From: an uncultured Oscillospiraceae bacterium | GTDB taxonomy: Bacteria; Bacillota; Clostridia; Oscillospirales; Oscillospiraceae | NCBI GenBank assembly: GCA_900763675.1 | Contig: CAAFLE010000078.1 | Span: forward strand, 1 to 54,152 | DNA: 54,152 bases | Reading direction: 5' to 3' | Part shown: piece after piece, positions 6,413-15,079 of the stretch | Position numbering within the stretch: the stretch's first letter is position 1 | How the letters are laid out: the number at the start of each line of letters is the position of its first letter | The notes under the pieces: model-generated | The model's input: only the letters and a program-made list of their open reading frames with translations | Databases searched by the model: none | What the model was told of the DNA's origin: nothing | Position numbers and translations under genes: made by a program

Positions 6413-7780
6413 ATGAAAATTGTCATTGTCGGCGGCGGGAAGGTCGGTTTTGCCATTGCCCGCGAGGTATCCGCCGAGGGTCACGACGTAACAATCATCG
6501 ACAGCAGCCGCGCTGTGTGCGACCGGCTGTCCCCTGCGCTCGACGGTATGACCGTAACGGGAAACGGCGCCGCGCTTGACGTGCAGCGAACGGCGCTCGT
6601 ACCGGAGAGCGATCTTCTGATCGCCGCCTCGCCAAACGACGAGGCGAACATCCTCGCCTGTATGCTTGCCCGCAAGCTCGGCTGCCCCAACACCATCGCC
6701 CGCATCCGCAGCCGCGCCTATCTTGAGAGCGTGCAGCTCCTCCGGGAGGAGCTGGGGCTTTCCATGGCGGTCACGCCGGACCTTTATGCGGCACGCGAAA
6801 TCTTCCGCCAGCTCCAGCTGCCCGCGTTCCTCCGCCGCGAATCGTTTGCCAAGTCCCGCGCCGAGATCGTGGCGATGGAGGTCAGCGCAGACGGCAAGCT
6901 CTGCGGGAAAAAGCTTATGGAGCTGCCGCGCATTCTGCGCCACCGCGTTCTCGTATGCGCCGTGCGCCGCGGGGAGGAAGCGCTCATCCCGGACGGCTCG
7001 TTTGAGCTTCGCGCCGGGGACGAGATCTATCTGACCGCTCCGGCGGCGAGCCTTTCCCGCATCGTGGACGAGCTGGGACTGCGGAAAAAACACGCAAAAA
7101 ACGTGATGATCGTCGGCGGCAGCCGTCTGGGTGAATCGCTCGCGGCGCTGCTGTGCGAGGCGGGCGTGCGCGTCAAGCTCATTGAGCGGAACGCCGAGCG
7201 CTGCCGCGAGCTTGCCGAGCGTCTGCCGGATGTCTCCGTCCTCTGCGCCGACGGCACACGGCAGGATTTCCTGTTCAGCGAGAACATCTCCCAGATGGAC
7301 GCCGTCGTAGCGCTCACGAACATGGACGAAGAAAATGTGTTCATCTGTATGTATGCGCAGATGCAGGGTGTGCCGCAGACGATCCCCAAGGTGGACCGGA
7401 CGGAATACGGCGCCGTCTGCCAGAGCTGCGGCATCCGCAGCGCCGTCAGCCCGAAGGACATCTGTGCGCAGGAGATTACGCGCTATGTCCGCGCTATGGA
7501 AAGCACCGACGCCGAGAGCGTTCTTTCCGTGTACAGCCTGCTCGGCGGGCGCGTGGAGGCGCTGGAATTTCTCGTTACGGCAGACGTACCGCATCTCGGC
7601 GAAAAGCTCGCCGAGGTCAAAATGCAGCCGGGCATTCTTCTCGCGTGCATCACGCGAAGCTCGAAGGTCCTTTTCCCCGGCGGCGGCGACAGTCTGCAAA
7701 AGGGCGACACTGTTATCGTTGTCGCGCCGCGGGAGCGGCGCATTGCGGAGCTGCGGCAGATCTTTGCCAAGCGCGGGTGA
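6413..7780 (+). CDS. trkA: Trk potassium uptake regulatory subunit TrkA
   Basis: Cytoplasmic NAD(H)-binding gating subunit of the Trk/Ktr potassium uptake system, 455 residues, the normal length of a double-RCK TrkA. Two Rossmann halves are seen: the first begins MKIVIVGGGKVGFAIA, the second NVMIVGGSRLGESLA (about residue 228), each followed by a TrkA-C domain (for example GDEIYLTAP and GDTVIVVAP). AAAGGAG 8 nt ahead fixes the ATG at 6413; a longer open frame starts upstream of the promoter -10 and is not used. Six nt separate it from trkH, so the two are co-transcribed and co-translated. Confidence 0.95.
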   Translation: MKIVIVGGGKVGFAIAREVSAEGHDVTIIDSSRAVCDRLSPALDGMTVTGNGAALDVQRTALVPESDLLIAASPNDEANILACMLARKLGCPNTIARIRSRAYLESVQLLREELGLSMAVTPDLYAAREIFRQLQLPAFLRRESFAKSRAEIVAMEVSADGKLCGKKLMELPRILRHRVLVCAVRRGEEALIPDGSFELRAGDEIYLTAPAASLSRIVDELGLRKKHAKNVMIVGGSRLGESLAALLCEAGVRVKLIERNAERCRELAERLPDVSVLCADGTRQDFLFSENISQMDAVVALTNMDEENVFICMYAQMQGVPQTIPKVDRTEYGAVCQSCGIRSAVSPKDICAQEITRYVRAMESTDAESVLSVYSLLGGRVEALEFLVTADVPHLGEKLAEVKMQPGILLACITRSSKVLFPGGGDSLQKGDTVIVVAPRERRIAELRQIFAKRG

Positions 7781-7786
7781 GCGGAT

Positions 7787-9232
7787 ATGAATATAGCTAT
7801 GATCTGCCGCATTCTCGGCTTGACGCTGGGGGTGGAAGCGGCGCTTATGACGCCGCCGCTTATCTTAGCGCTCGTCCGCGGCGAGCGCTCCGCCGCCACC
7901 GGCTTTGCCGCCGCCATGGCGGCGATCCTTGTGTGCGCGGCGCTGCTGCGGCGCGTGAAAGCACGGCGGAGCGAATATTACGCCCGCGAAGGCTTTGTCA
8001 CCGTAGGGCTTTCGTGGCTGCTTCTCTCGGCTCTCGGCGCTCTGCCGTTTTGCCTGAGCGGCGCGGTGCCGTCGTTCATCGACGCTTTTTTTGAGACCGT
8101 TTCCGGCTTCACAACGACCGGCGCGAGCGTGATTGCCGATGTTGAGGCGCTGCCGATGAGCCTTTTGTACTGGCGGAGCTTCACGATCTGGCTCGGCGGC
8201 ATGGGCGTTCTGGTGTTCGTGCTTGCCGTCAGTCCGATGGCGGCGGGGGAGAGCGGCGATGCGCTGCATCTTCTGCGGGCGGAATCGCCCGGCGTTAACG
8301 TCGGCAAGCTCGTGCCGCGGATGCGCCGCAGCACGTCGATCCTGTATCTCATCTACATCGGTCTTACGGTTTTGATGTTCGTGCTGCTCGTGTTCGATAT
8401 GCCGGTTTTTGACGCGCTCACGACGGCGTTTGCTACGGCAGGCACCGGCGGCTTTTCGATCCGGAACGCCGGTATGAGCGTATACAGTCCATATGCCCAG
8501 ACGGTCATCACCGTGTTCATGGTCCTCTTTTCCGTCAACTTCACGCTCTATTATCTTGTCCTGATCGGGAAGCTCCGTCAGGCGCTGCGCAGCGAGGAGC
8601 TGTGGACGTTCCTCGGCATATTTGCCGCGGCGTCTCTGGCGATCGCCGGGAACATCCTGCCGGGCTTTCGCGGCTTCGGCGAGGCGGTCCGCCACGCGGC
8701 GTTCACTGCGGCGTCCATGATGAGTACGTCGGGCTTTGCCATTTCGGATTTCAATCTCTGGCCGTGGTTTTCCAAAATGGTGCTGCTTCTTCTGATGTTT
8801 GTCGGCGCGTGCGCCGGTTCGACGGGCGGCGGCATCAAGATCGTGCGCATTTTGATCGGCGTGAAGCTAGCCCGCCGCGGTGTGCAGCGTGCCATCCATC
8901 CGCAGCAGGTGAAATGCATCCATATCGACGGCGAGCCGGTGGATGAGGATACCTGCGGCTCCGTTTCGGCGTTTCTGCTTGTATATGCGCTGCTCTTTGC
9001 GGCGCTTCTCGTGCTGCTTGCACTGGAGGGGCTGGATTTTACCACAACGTTTTCCGCCGCGGCAAGCTGCTTCAATAACGTCGGTCCCGGTCTCGGACTG
9101 GTCGGACCCATGTCGAACTATACGTGCTTCTCGTGGTTCGGGAAGCTGCTCTTGTCGTTTGCCATGCTGTTCGGGCGTCTGGAGCTTTATCCGATGCTGC
9201 TGCTGTTTATTCCCGCCGCGTGGCGCAAATAA
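7787..9232 (+). CDS. trkH: Trk potassium uptake channel subunit TrkH
   Basis: Integral membrane potassium channel subunit of the SKT superfamily, 481 residues, working with TrkA. Four pore-loop filter segments can be picked out: ETVSGFTTTGAS, FATAGTGGFS, MSTSGFA and AASCFNNVGPG, each between hydrophobic helices, and CAGSTGGGIKIVR marks the conserved intramembrane loop. Length is typical. It ends just before a strong hairpin shared with the convergent hydrolase gene. Confidence 0.94.
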   Translation: MNIAMICRILGLTLGVEAALMTPPLILALVRGERSAATGFAAAMAAILVCAALLRRVKARRSEYYAREGFVTVGLSWLLLSALGALPFCLSGAVPSFIDAFFETVSGFTTTGASVIADVEALPMSLLYWRSFTIWLGGMGVLVFVLAVSPMAAGESGDALHLLRAESPGVNVGKLVPRMRRSTSILYLIYIGLTVLMFVLLVFDMPVFDALTTAFATAGTGGFSIRNAGMSVYSPYAQTVITVFMVLFSVNFTLYYLVLIGKLRQALRSEELWTFLGIFAAASLAIAGNILPGFRGFGEAVRHAAFTAASMMSTSGFAISDFNLWPWFSKMVLLLLMFVGACAGSTGGGIKIVRILIGVKLARRGVQRAIHPQQVKCIHIDGEPVDEDTCGSVSAFLLVYALLFAALLVLLALEGLDFTTTFSAAASCFNNVGPGLGLVGPMSNYTCFSWFGKLLLSFAMLFGRLELYPMLLLFIPAAWRK

Positions 9233-9271
9233 AAAACCGGCTGCCGTTCGCTTGGAACGGCAGCCGGTTTT
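9233..9271. terminator. Bidirectional terminator, trkH / secreted hydrolase
   Basis: Arms 9233-9249 and 9255-9271 form a perfect 17-bp stem with AAAA/TTTT at its base, suited to both strands. Confidence 0.8.
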
Positions 9272-9284
9272 CGCTGCTTGCCGG

Positions 9285-10316
9285 CTATTTGCCCGGCTTC
9301 TGCGGTGCGGCGGGACCCTCTGATGCTTCTTCCACTGCCTTTGCCTCCGCGGCGACGGCGGCGTTGAAGGTTTCGGTCTGTTCGGCGTTTTCTTCCGAGG
9401 AGAACGCGGTCAAAATCGGCAGAGCGCTGTCCGCCGGGGAGACGGCGGTCGTTTCCAGCTGTGCGGCGGCACGATCGAGCGTTTCCTCATCCAGCTCGTT
9501 TAGCGTCTCGTCGAGCGAGAGCGTATACTCCGCGAACCGCTCCGCCAAGTCGCCGAGAATGCTCTCGGCGTTGGGGAGCGCGGTCGTAAGAACGCTCAGA
9601 AGGATGGGGCGCGGCGTATAGATGATCCCGGCGGTGTTGAGCGTCGGGACCGCCGAGCCGTATTTCTGTGCGACGTCGTATTCTCCCTCCAGCGTTTTGC
9701 GGAAATATTCTCCGGGATTGGCGCGGAGCATATAGCCGATCACGCCGGGATATGCCTCCTCGTTGCGGTAAAGCTCCAGCAGAATGCCGAGCAGAAGCCG
9801 CGGTGAGTACCAGTTCGTGGAATCGTAAGCCATCGGATACGCCGTTTCGGAGAGATTGCCCATCGACGCGGCGTAGGCACGGAAATTCTGCCCGTCAAAG
9901 AAGCGGATGAGCGCTTCGCCTGCGGAGTTGCTGGACTTTACGAGCATCCGTTCCAGACCCTCGCCGACCCTGTAGCCGTAGATTCGGCTCTCCGGCGTAA
10001 GCTCGCCGCCGGCAAGGGCGCTCGCAATGCGCATTCCGAGCGGGAGCTTATACAGGCTCGCGCCGGGGAAAAAGAGATCGCCGTTATACATCCAGATCTC
10101 GCCGGTGCCGGTATAGCAGTAGGAAACGGCAATACGGTTCGGGTCAAGGTTCTTTTCCTCCATATAATCCTCGACGAGGGCGGTCAGCGCGTCCGTGTCG
10201 AGCAGCAAAACCGGCTCGGGTTCGGTCTCATCTTCGGCAGCGAGAGCGGGCAGCGAAAGCAAAACGGCAAGGAGCAGCGCCAGCAGAAAACAGCCGGCGG
10301 ATTTCAAAAAGCGCAT
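9285..10316 (-). CDS. Secreted beta-lactamase-fold serine hydrolase
   Basis: Exported serine hydrolase of the class A beta-lactamase / penicillin-binding fold, 343 residues. The signal peptide (residues 1-27) ends ALPALAA-like. SLYK (87-90) is the SxxK nucleophile motif, SSN (128-130) fits SxN, and KYG (218-220) stands where KTG or KSG is expected, so the third motif is altered. I see no convincing omega-loop glutamate, which argues against true beta-lactamase activity and for a peptidase or a non-hydrolysing relative. The C-terminal 45 residues are Ala/Glu/Pro-rich and low complexity. AAAGGAGGG before the ATG at 10316 sets the start. Confidence 0.75.
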   Translation of the reverse strand: MRFLKSAGCFLLALLLAVLLSLPALAAEDETEPEPVLLLDTDALTALVEDYMEEKNLDPNRIAVSYCYTGTGEIWMYNGDLFFPGASLYKLPLGMRIASALAGGELTPESRIYGYRVGEGLERMLVKSSNSAGEALIRFFDGQNFRAYAASMGNLSETAYPMAYDSTNWYSPRLLLGILLELYRNEEAYPGVIGYMLRANPGEYFRKTLEGEYDVAQKYGSAVPTLNTAGIIYTPRPILLSVLTTALPNAESILGDLAERFAEYTLSLDETLNELDEETLDRAAAQLETTAVSPADSALPILTAFSSEENAEQTETFNAAVAAEAKAVEEASEGPAAPQKPGK

Positions 10317-10372
10317 GATGATGTTCCCTCCTTTGCACCGGGAAACGGGGCGTATGCGCAAAAGACGAAAGT

Positions 10373-10401
10373 ATCATACCGCTTTTCGGAAAAAAATGCA
10401 A
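10373..10401 (-). promoter_or_regulatory. Promoter of the secreted hydrolase
   Basis: Minus strand: -35 TTGCAT (10401-10396), 17-nt spacer, -10 TATGAT (10378-10373). Confidence 0.6.
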
Positions 10402-10434
10402 CCGGAGAGGAATTGACCCCGTGCGCATTAAGTC

Positions 10435-10463
10435 TTGCGCGGCGGGCGGGGAACGTGTATAAT
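10435..10463 (+). promoter_or_regulatory. Promoter of the long housekeeping operon
   Basis: -35 TTGCGC (10435-10440), 17-nt spacer, perfect -10 TATAAT (10458-10463), 57 nt ahead of the beta-CASP gene; divergent from the hydrolase promoter. Confidence 0.65.
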
Positions 10464-10520
10464 GTTTTCTGCGTAATTATGAGATTCCGTCTCCGAAGCG
10501 CGGAGACGAGGGAGATTTCT

Positions 10521-12125
10521 ATGAAAGTAACGTTTCTGGGCGCGACCCATGAAGTCACGGGCAGCTGTACGCTGCTCGAATGCGGCAATAACCGCGGTCT
10601 TGTAGACTGCGGCATGGAGCAGGGCAGGGACATTTTTGAAAACCAGAAGCTGCCGGTGGCGGCGGGGGAGATCGACTTTGTTCTTTTGACCCATGCGCAT
10701 ATCGACCACTCCGGCAATCTGCCGCTGCTGTTCAAAAACGGATTTGACGGTCCGATCTACGCCACGCGGGAGACGTGCGATCTTTGCCGGATCATGCTGC
10801 GCGACTGTGCGCACATTCAGGAGAGCGAGGCGGAGTGGCGCAACCGCAAGAGCCGCCGGAGCGGCGGCAAGCCGTATGAGCCGGTGTACACGCTTGCCGA
10901 CGCCGAAGCCGCCATCGCGCATCTGCGCCCCGTGAGCTATCACGAGCTGGTGCAGGTCGGCGAGTGCTTCACCGTCCGGTTCAGCGATGTGTGCCATCTG
11001 CTCGGCAGCGCCTGCATCGAGGTCTTTATGACCGAAAACGGCATACAGCGCAAAATGGTGTTTAGCGGCGACATCGGCAATCTCAACCAGCCCATCATCC
11101 GCAACGTGCCGGAAACGGTCGCGGAAGCGGACTATGTGATGATCGAATCGACGTATGGAGACCGGCTGCACGACCGGCACGTCCCGCCCGTGAAGCTGCT
11201 CGCGGAGTATATCCAGCGCACGCTCGACCGCGGCGGCAATCTCGTCATCCCGTCGTTCGCCGTCGGACGCACGCAGGAGATGCTCTATTATATCCGCGAG
11301 ATCAAGGAGAAAAAGCTCGTCACCGGTCACGACGGCTTCCCCGTGTATGTGGACAGCCCCATGGCGAACGAGGCGACGGCGATTTATCTCCAGTGCGGGC
11401 ATGAATGTCTCGATGAGGAGACCTGCGCTCTCGTGGACGCCGGGATCAACCCCATCTGGTCGGACGGAATCCGCATTTCCGTTTCGAGTGAGGATTCCAA
11501 GGCAATCAACGAAAATCCCGAGCCGAAGGTCATCCTCTCGGCGAGCGGAATGTGCGAGGCAGGCCGCATCCGCCACCATCTCAAGCACAATCTCTGGCGG
11601 AAGGAAAGCACCGTTCTGTTCGTCGGCTATCAGGCGGAGGGGACGCTCGGCAGAAAGCTCTATGACGGCGAAAAGCGCGTCAAGCTCTTCGGCGAGGACA
11701 TCGAGGTCAACTGCGAGGTCGGCTTTCTACCCGGCAAGAGCGGTCACGCCGACCGCGACGGGCTGACGGCGTGGCTGGCGGGCTTTGAGAAAAAGCCGCA
11801 GCTCGTATTCGTCAACCACGGCGAGGACGCCGTGACGGACGCCTTTGCGCACTATCTGGAGACCGAACACGGCTACAAGGCGTTCGCGCCCTACAGCGGC
11901 ACGGTGTTTGATCTTGCCGGGGGAAAATTCCTCGTCTGCCCGAAGGGCGTGCCGGTGAAGAAACGCGAGACGCCCTCCGGCAAAGAAGCGAGCGGGCTTT
12001 ACCAGAAGCTCACCGCCGCCGGAGAGGCGCTTCTCGCGCTCATCCGGTCGAGCCGCGGCAAGCCGAACAAAACGCTCCGGCGCTTCCTTTCGGACGTGGA
12101 AGAGCTGCTGAAAAAATACCGCTGA
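10521..12125 (+). CDS. Beta-CASP metallo-beta-lactamase RNase-like protein
   Basis: Metallo-beta-lactamase/beta-CASP protein with C-terminal RNA-specificity (RMMBL) domain, 534 residues. The zinc motif THAHIDH (57-63) is intact, HLLGSA and SGDIGN supply further ligands, and the beta-CASP motifs IESTYGDR, ASGMCEAGR and SGHADRDG follow. The family (YsdC/CPSF-like, bacterial and archaeal) acts on RNA, but it is shorter than and distinct from RNase J, so the substrate is open. The residues after about 450 are basic and may bind nucleic acid. The ATG at 10521 follows GAGGGAG; it begins 25 nt before pyrH in the same transcript. Confidence 0.85.
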   Translation: MKVTFLGATHEVTGSCTLLECGNNRGLVDCGMEQGRDIFENQKLPVAAGEIDFVLLTHAHIDHSGNLPLLFKNGFDGPIYATRETCDLCRIMLRDCAHIQESEAEWRNRKSRRSGGKPYEPVYTLADAEAAIAHLRPVSYHELVQVGECFTVRFSDVCHLLGSACIEVFMTENGIQRKMVFSGDIGNLNQPIIRNVPETVAEADYVMIESTYGDRLHDRHVPPVKLLAEYIQRTLDRGGNLVIPSFAVGRTQEMLYYIREIKEKKLVTGHDGFPVYVDSPMANEATAIYLQCGHECLDEETCALVDAGINPIWSDGIRISVSSEDSKAINENPEPKVILSASGMCEAGRIRHHLKHNLWRKESTVLFVGYQAEGTLGRKLYDGEKRVKLFGEDIEVNCEVGFLPGKSGHADRDGLTAWLAGFEKKPQLVFVNHGEDAVTDAFAHYLETEHGYKAFAPYSGTVFDLAGGKFLVCPKGVPVKKRETPSGKEASGLYQKLTAAGEALLALIRSSRGKPNKTLRRFLSDVEELLKKYR

Positions 12126-12149
12126 TAAGCATACAGGGAGGAGAAACCC

Positions 12150-12869
12150 ATGGACGAAAAGAAAATCGCCTATAAGCGCGTGCTGCTCAAGCTCTCCGGC
12201 GAAGCTCTCTCCGGCGACGCCGGAACGGGGCTGGACTTCAAGGTCATGGCGGAGGTCTGCGGCGTTGTTGCAAGGTGCGCCAAGCAGGGCGTTGAGGTCG
12301 GCATTGTTGTCGGCGGCGGCAACTTCTGGCGCGGCGTGAAAAACGGCGAGGGACGCATGGACCGCTGGAGAGCGGATTATATGGGAATGCTCGCCACAGT
12401 GATGAACTGCCTTGCCCTGCAGGATGTTTTACAGCAGCAGGGCGTGGAAGCCAAGGTCCTCACCGCGATGGAAATACAGCACATCGGCGAGCCGTTCTCG
12501 GTGGAGAAGGCGGACGAATATCTCCGCGGCGGCAAGGTTGTCGTGTTCGGCGGCGGCGTCGGCAGCCCGTTCTTCACGACCGACACGGGCGCGGTGCTGC
12601 GTGCGGCGCTCATCGGCGCGGACGCCGTGCTGCTTGCAAAGAATGTAGACGGCGTATACAGCGCCGACCCGAAAAAGGACCCCGCCGCTGTGCGGTACGA
12701 CTCCCTCACGTATGAGGAGGTTCTGGAAAAGCGTCTCGCGGTCATGGACAGCACCGCCACGTGCATCGCTATGGACAACCGCATCCCCATCAAGGTGTTC
12801 GCGCTGCGCGAACCGGAAAACATCCTGCGTGCCGCCTGCGGCGAAGCCGTCGGTACGCTGGTCCATTGA
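12150..12869 (+). CDS. pyrH: UMP kinase
   Basis: Amino-acid-kinase-fold UMP kinase converting UMP to UDP with ATP, 239 residues. LLKLSGEALSG is the ATP/phosphate loop, VVGGGNFWRG the UMP site, and VFGGGVGSPFFTTDT matches the family block usually written GGTGNPYFTTDT with small substitutions. NVDGVYSADP is the nucleotide-binding end. A strong SD (GGGAGGAG) precedes the ATG. In most Firmicutes rpsB-tsf precede pyrH; here a beta-CASP gene does. Confidence 0.95.
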   Translation: MDEKKIAYKRVLLKLSGEALSGDAGTGLDFKVMAEVCGVVARCAKQGVEVGIVVGGGNFWRGVKNGEGRMDRWRADYMGMLATVMNCLALQDVLQQQGVEAKVLTAMEIQHIGEPFSVEKADEYLRGGKVVVFGGGVGSPFFTTDTGAVLRAALIGADAVLLAKNVDGVYSADPKKDPAAVRYDSLTYEEVLEKRLAVMDSTATCIAMDNRIPIKVFALREPENILRAACGEAVGTLVH

Positions 12870-12906
12870 GAAAAAACGGAAAATAAAAACCGGGAGGATA
12901 TAAACG

Positions 12907-13458
12907 ATGGCAGAAATTCAGGAATTCAAAACCCGCATGATCAAGACGGCAGAGGTTCTCTCCGCCCAGTTCGACACCGTCCGCGCCGGGCGCGCCAACG
13001 CCGCCGTGCTCGACCAGATCGAGGTGGACTACTACGGCTCTCCCACCCCCATCCGCCAGATCGCGTCCATTTCCAGCCCCGATGCGCGTACTCTGCTCAT
13101 CCAGCCGTGGGACGCCAGCACGCTCAAGCTCATCGAGAAGGCGATCCTCACCTCGGAGCTCGGCATCAACCCGCAGAACGACGGGCGCATCATCCGTCTC
13201 GTGTTCCCGCAGCTCACTGAGGAGCGCCGCAAGGAGCTTGCCAAGCAGGTGCGCAAGTACGGCGAGGAAGCCAAGGTCGCCGTGCGCAACATCCGCCGCG
13301 ACGCTATGGACAAATTCAAAAAGCAGCAGAAGAAGAGCGAGATCACCGAGGACGATCTCAAGGATCTCGAAAAGGAAATGCAGAAGCTGACCGACGACTA
13401 TACGAAGGAAGTCGATAAGCTCACGACCGCCAAGGAAAAGGAACTTTTCGAGATCTGA
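12907..13458 (+). CDS. frr: Ribosome recycling factor
   Basis: Splits post-termination ribosomes together with EF-G, 183 residues, exactly the family size. The N-terminal RAGRANAAVLDQIEVDYYG and the C-terminal RRDAMDKFKKQQKK helix are classic RRF sequence. SD GGGAGGATAT precedes the ATG. The stop overlaps the uppS ATG by one base (TGATG), giving tight coupling. Confidence 0.97.
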   Translation: MAEIQEFKTRMIKTAEVLSAQFDTVRAGRANAAVLDQIEVDYYGSPTPIRQIASISSPDARTLLIQPWDASTLKLIEKAILTSELGINPQNDGRIIRLVFPQLTEERRKELAKQVRKYGEEAKVAVRNIRRDAMDKFKKQQKKSEITEDDLKDLEKEMQKLTDDYTKEVDKLTTAKEKELFEI

Positions 13459-14186
13459 TGGCGGACAGCATAGAGAAAAACGGCGCGGCGGGGGAAAAGC
13501 TCCCCCGCCACATCGCCATTATCATGGACGGCAACGGACGCTGGGCGAAACGGCAGGGACTGCCGCGCAAGGCGGGTCACGCCGTCGGCGCGGAAACGTT
13601 CCGGCGCATTGCGACCTACTGCAAAAATCTCGGCATGGAGCATCTGACGGTTTACGCCTTCTCCACGGAAAACTGGAAGCGCTCCGCCGAAGAGATCGGC
13701 GCGATCATGGGGCTGCTGGAAAAATATCTGCACGAATCCATCGAGAAGATGGAAAAGGACCGTATCCGCCTGAAAATTCTCGGCGATACGAGCGCCCTTT
13801 CCCCGACGATCCGGGGACTGATCGACAAGACGGACGCTATCGCCAAGCGTCTGCCCGGCTGCTTTCAGGCGAACGTCTGCCTGAACTACGGCGGACGTGA
13901 CGAGATCGTCCGCGCCGTGAACCGCTTTGTTTCGGAGCATCCGGGCGAGCCGGTCACGGAGGAGAGCTTAGCGCAGTATCTCGACACGGCGGGCATTCCC
14001 GACCCCGATCTCATAATCCGGACGGGCGGGGAATATCGTATATCGAATTTTCTCATGTGGGAGAGCGCGTACTCAGAGCTTTTGTTCACCGACGTTTTCT
14101 GGCCGGACTTCACGGAAAAAGACATTGACAGCGCCATCGCGGAGTACCGGCACCGCGACCGGCGGTTCGGGGGAGTAAAAGCGTGA
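13458..14186 (+). CDS. uppS: Undecaprenyl diphosphate synthase (cis-prenyltransferase)
   Basis: Makes the C55 carrier lipid for wall and glycan assembly by cis-condensation of IPP onto FPP, 242 residues. HIAIIMDGNGRWAKRQG (from residue 18) contains the catalytic Asp 24 and the diphosphate-binding loop; TVYAFSTENWKR and the C-terminal PDLIIRTGGEYRISNFL complete the substrate site (the latter usually reads RTSGE). It overlaps frr by one base and cdsA by four. Confidence 0.95.
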   Translation: MADSIEKNGAAGEKLPRHIAIIMDGNGRWAKRQGLPRKAGHAVGAETFRRIATYCKNLGMEHLTVYAFSTENWKRSAEEIGAIMGLLEKYLHESIEKMEKDRIRLKILGDTSALSPTIRGLIDKTDAIAKRLPGCFQANVCLNYGGRDEIVRAVNRFVSEHPGEPVTEESLAQYLDTAGIPDPDLIIRTGGEYRISNFLMWESAYSELLFTDVFWPDFTEKDIDSAIAEYRHRDRRFGGVKA

Positions 14187-15067
14187 AAAAACGAGTACTG
14201 ACCGGCGTTGTGGGCATCCCGATCCTGATCGGGGGCGTGTTCTTTGCGCCCATCTGGCTCTTCGGCGTGATGATCGCGGTCATCTGCGGCTTTGTGGCGT
14301 TTGAGCTGATGCGCTGCGCCATTGGGCAGGCGCCGAAGCGGCTGTATGTTTCCGCCATTCTCTCCGCCGTGGCGATCGCCGTTTTCGGCGGACTTGATCT
14401 GCGTATGGCGGCGATCATTCTGCTGTTCCTCTTCTTTGTCCTCTCGTGCGAGATGATGGCGTGCTTTTCCACGCCGCGGAAGATCAGCATGGAAATGGTC
14501 GCCATTTCGATGCTTGCCGGCGGCGTGCTGCCGATGATGCTCTCGACGCTGCTGCGCATTGCGCAGTTTGAAACGACGATCTCCATCACGGAGCTTCTGA
14601 AAGGCAATTCCACGCTCGTGCGCATTACGCACTACGGGATCCTCGGGCGCGTCCGGGCGTTCCTGCCGTTCGTCGTCGCCTTTGGGAGCGACGCGGGCGC
14701 GTACTTCTGCGGCAGAGCGTTCGGCAAAAAGCAGCTTGCCCCCGCCATCTCCCCGCACAAGACCGTGGCGGGCGGCATCGGCGGCGCGGTATGCGGCTCG
14801 CTCATGGCGCTTTTGTACGGCGCCGTTGTCCGCTCGTGCGGTATGAGCGCCAATCTCGTTTCGCTCGCGGCGTTCGGGCTTCTGGGCAGCGTTGTGGCGC
14901 AGCTCGGCGATCTGACGTTCTCGGCGTTCAAGCGCCAGTACGGCATCAAGGATTACGGAAACATTCTCCCCGGTCACGGCGGTATGCTCGACCGGTTTGA
15001 CAGTATGTACTATCTCGCGCCGCTCACGGAGCTGTGGATGCTGCTCCTGCCCGCAATTTCGGCATAA
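14183..15067 (+). CDS. cdsA: Phosphatidate cytidylyltransferase
   Basis: Integral membrane enzyme making CDP-diacylglycerol from phosphatidic acid and CTP, 294 residues. About seven to eight hydrophobic helices are seen. The signature near the C-terminus, GIKDYGNILPGHGGMLDRFD, and the SDAGAYFCGRAFGK block are those of CdsA. The start is a GTG that overlaps the uppS stop (GTGA). Confidence 0.94.
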   Translation: MKKRVLTGVVGIPILIGGVFFAPIWLFGVMIAVICGFVAFELMRCAIGQAPKRLYVSAILSAVAIAVFGGLDLRMAAIILLFLFFVLSCEMMACFSTPRKISMEMVAISMLAGGVLPMMLSTLLRIAQFETTISITELLKGNSTLVRITHYGILGRVRAFLPFVVAFGSDAGAYFCGRAFGKKQLAPAISPHKTVAGGIGGAVCGSLMALLYGAVVRSCGMSANLVSLAAFGLLGSVVAQLGDLTFSAFKRQYGIKDYGNILPGHGGMLDRFDSMYYLAPLTELWMLLLPAISA

Positions 15068-15079
15068 GGACGGATTTCT

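Noticed and set aside
9285..10316. Annotation as an antibiotic-resistance beta-lactamase
   Set aside because: The KTG motif is changed and the omega-loop Glu is not evident; a general serine hydrolase call is safer.
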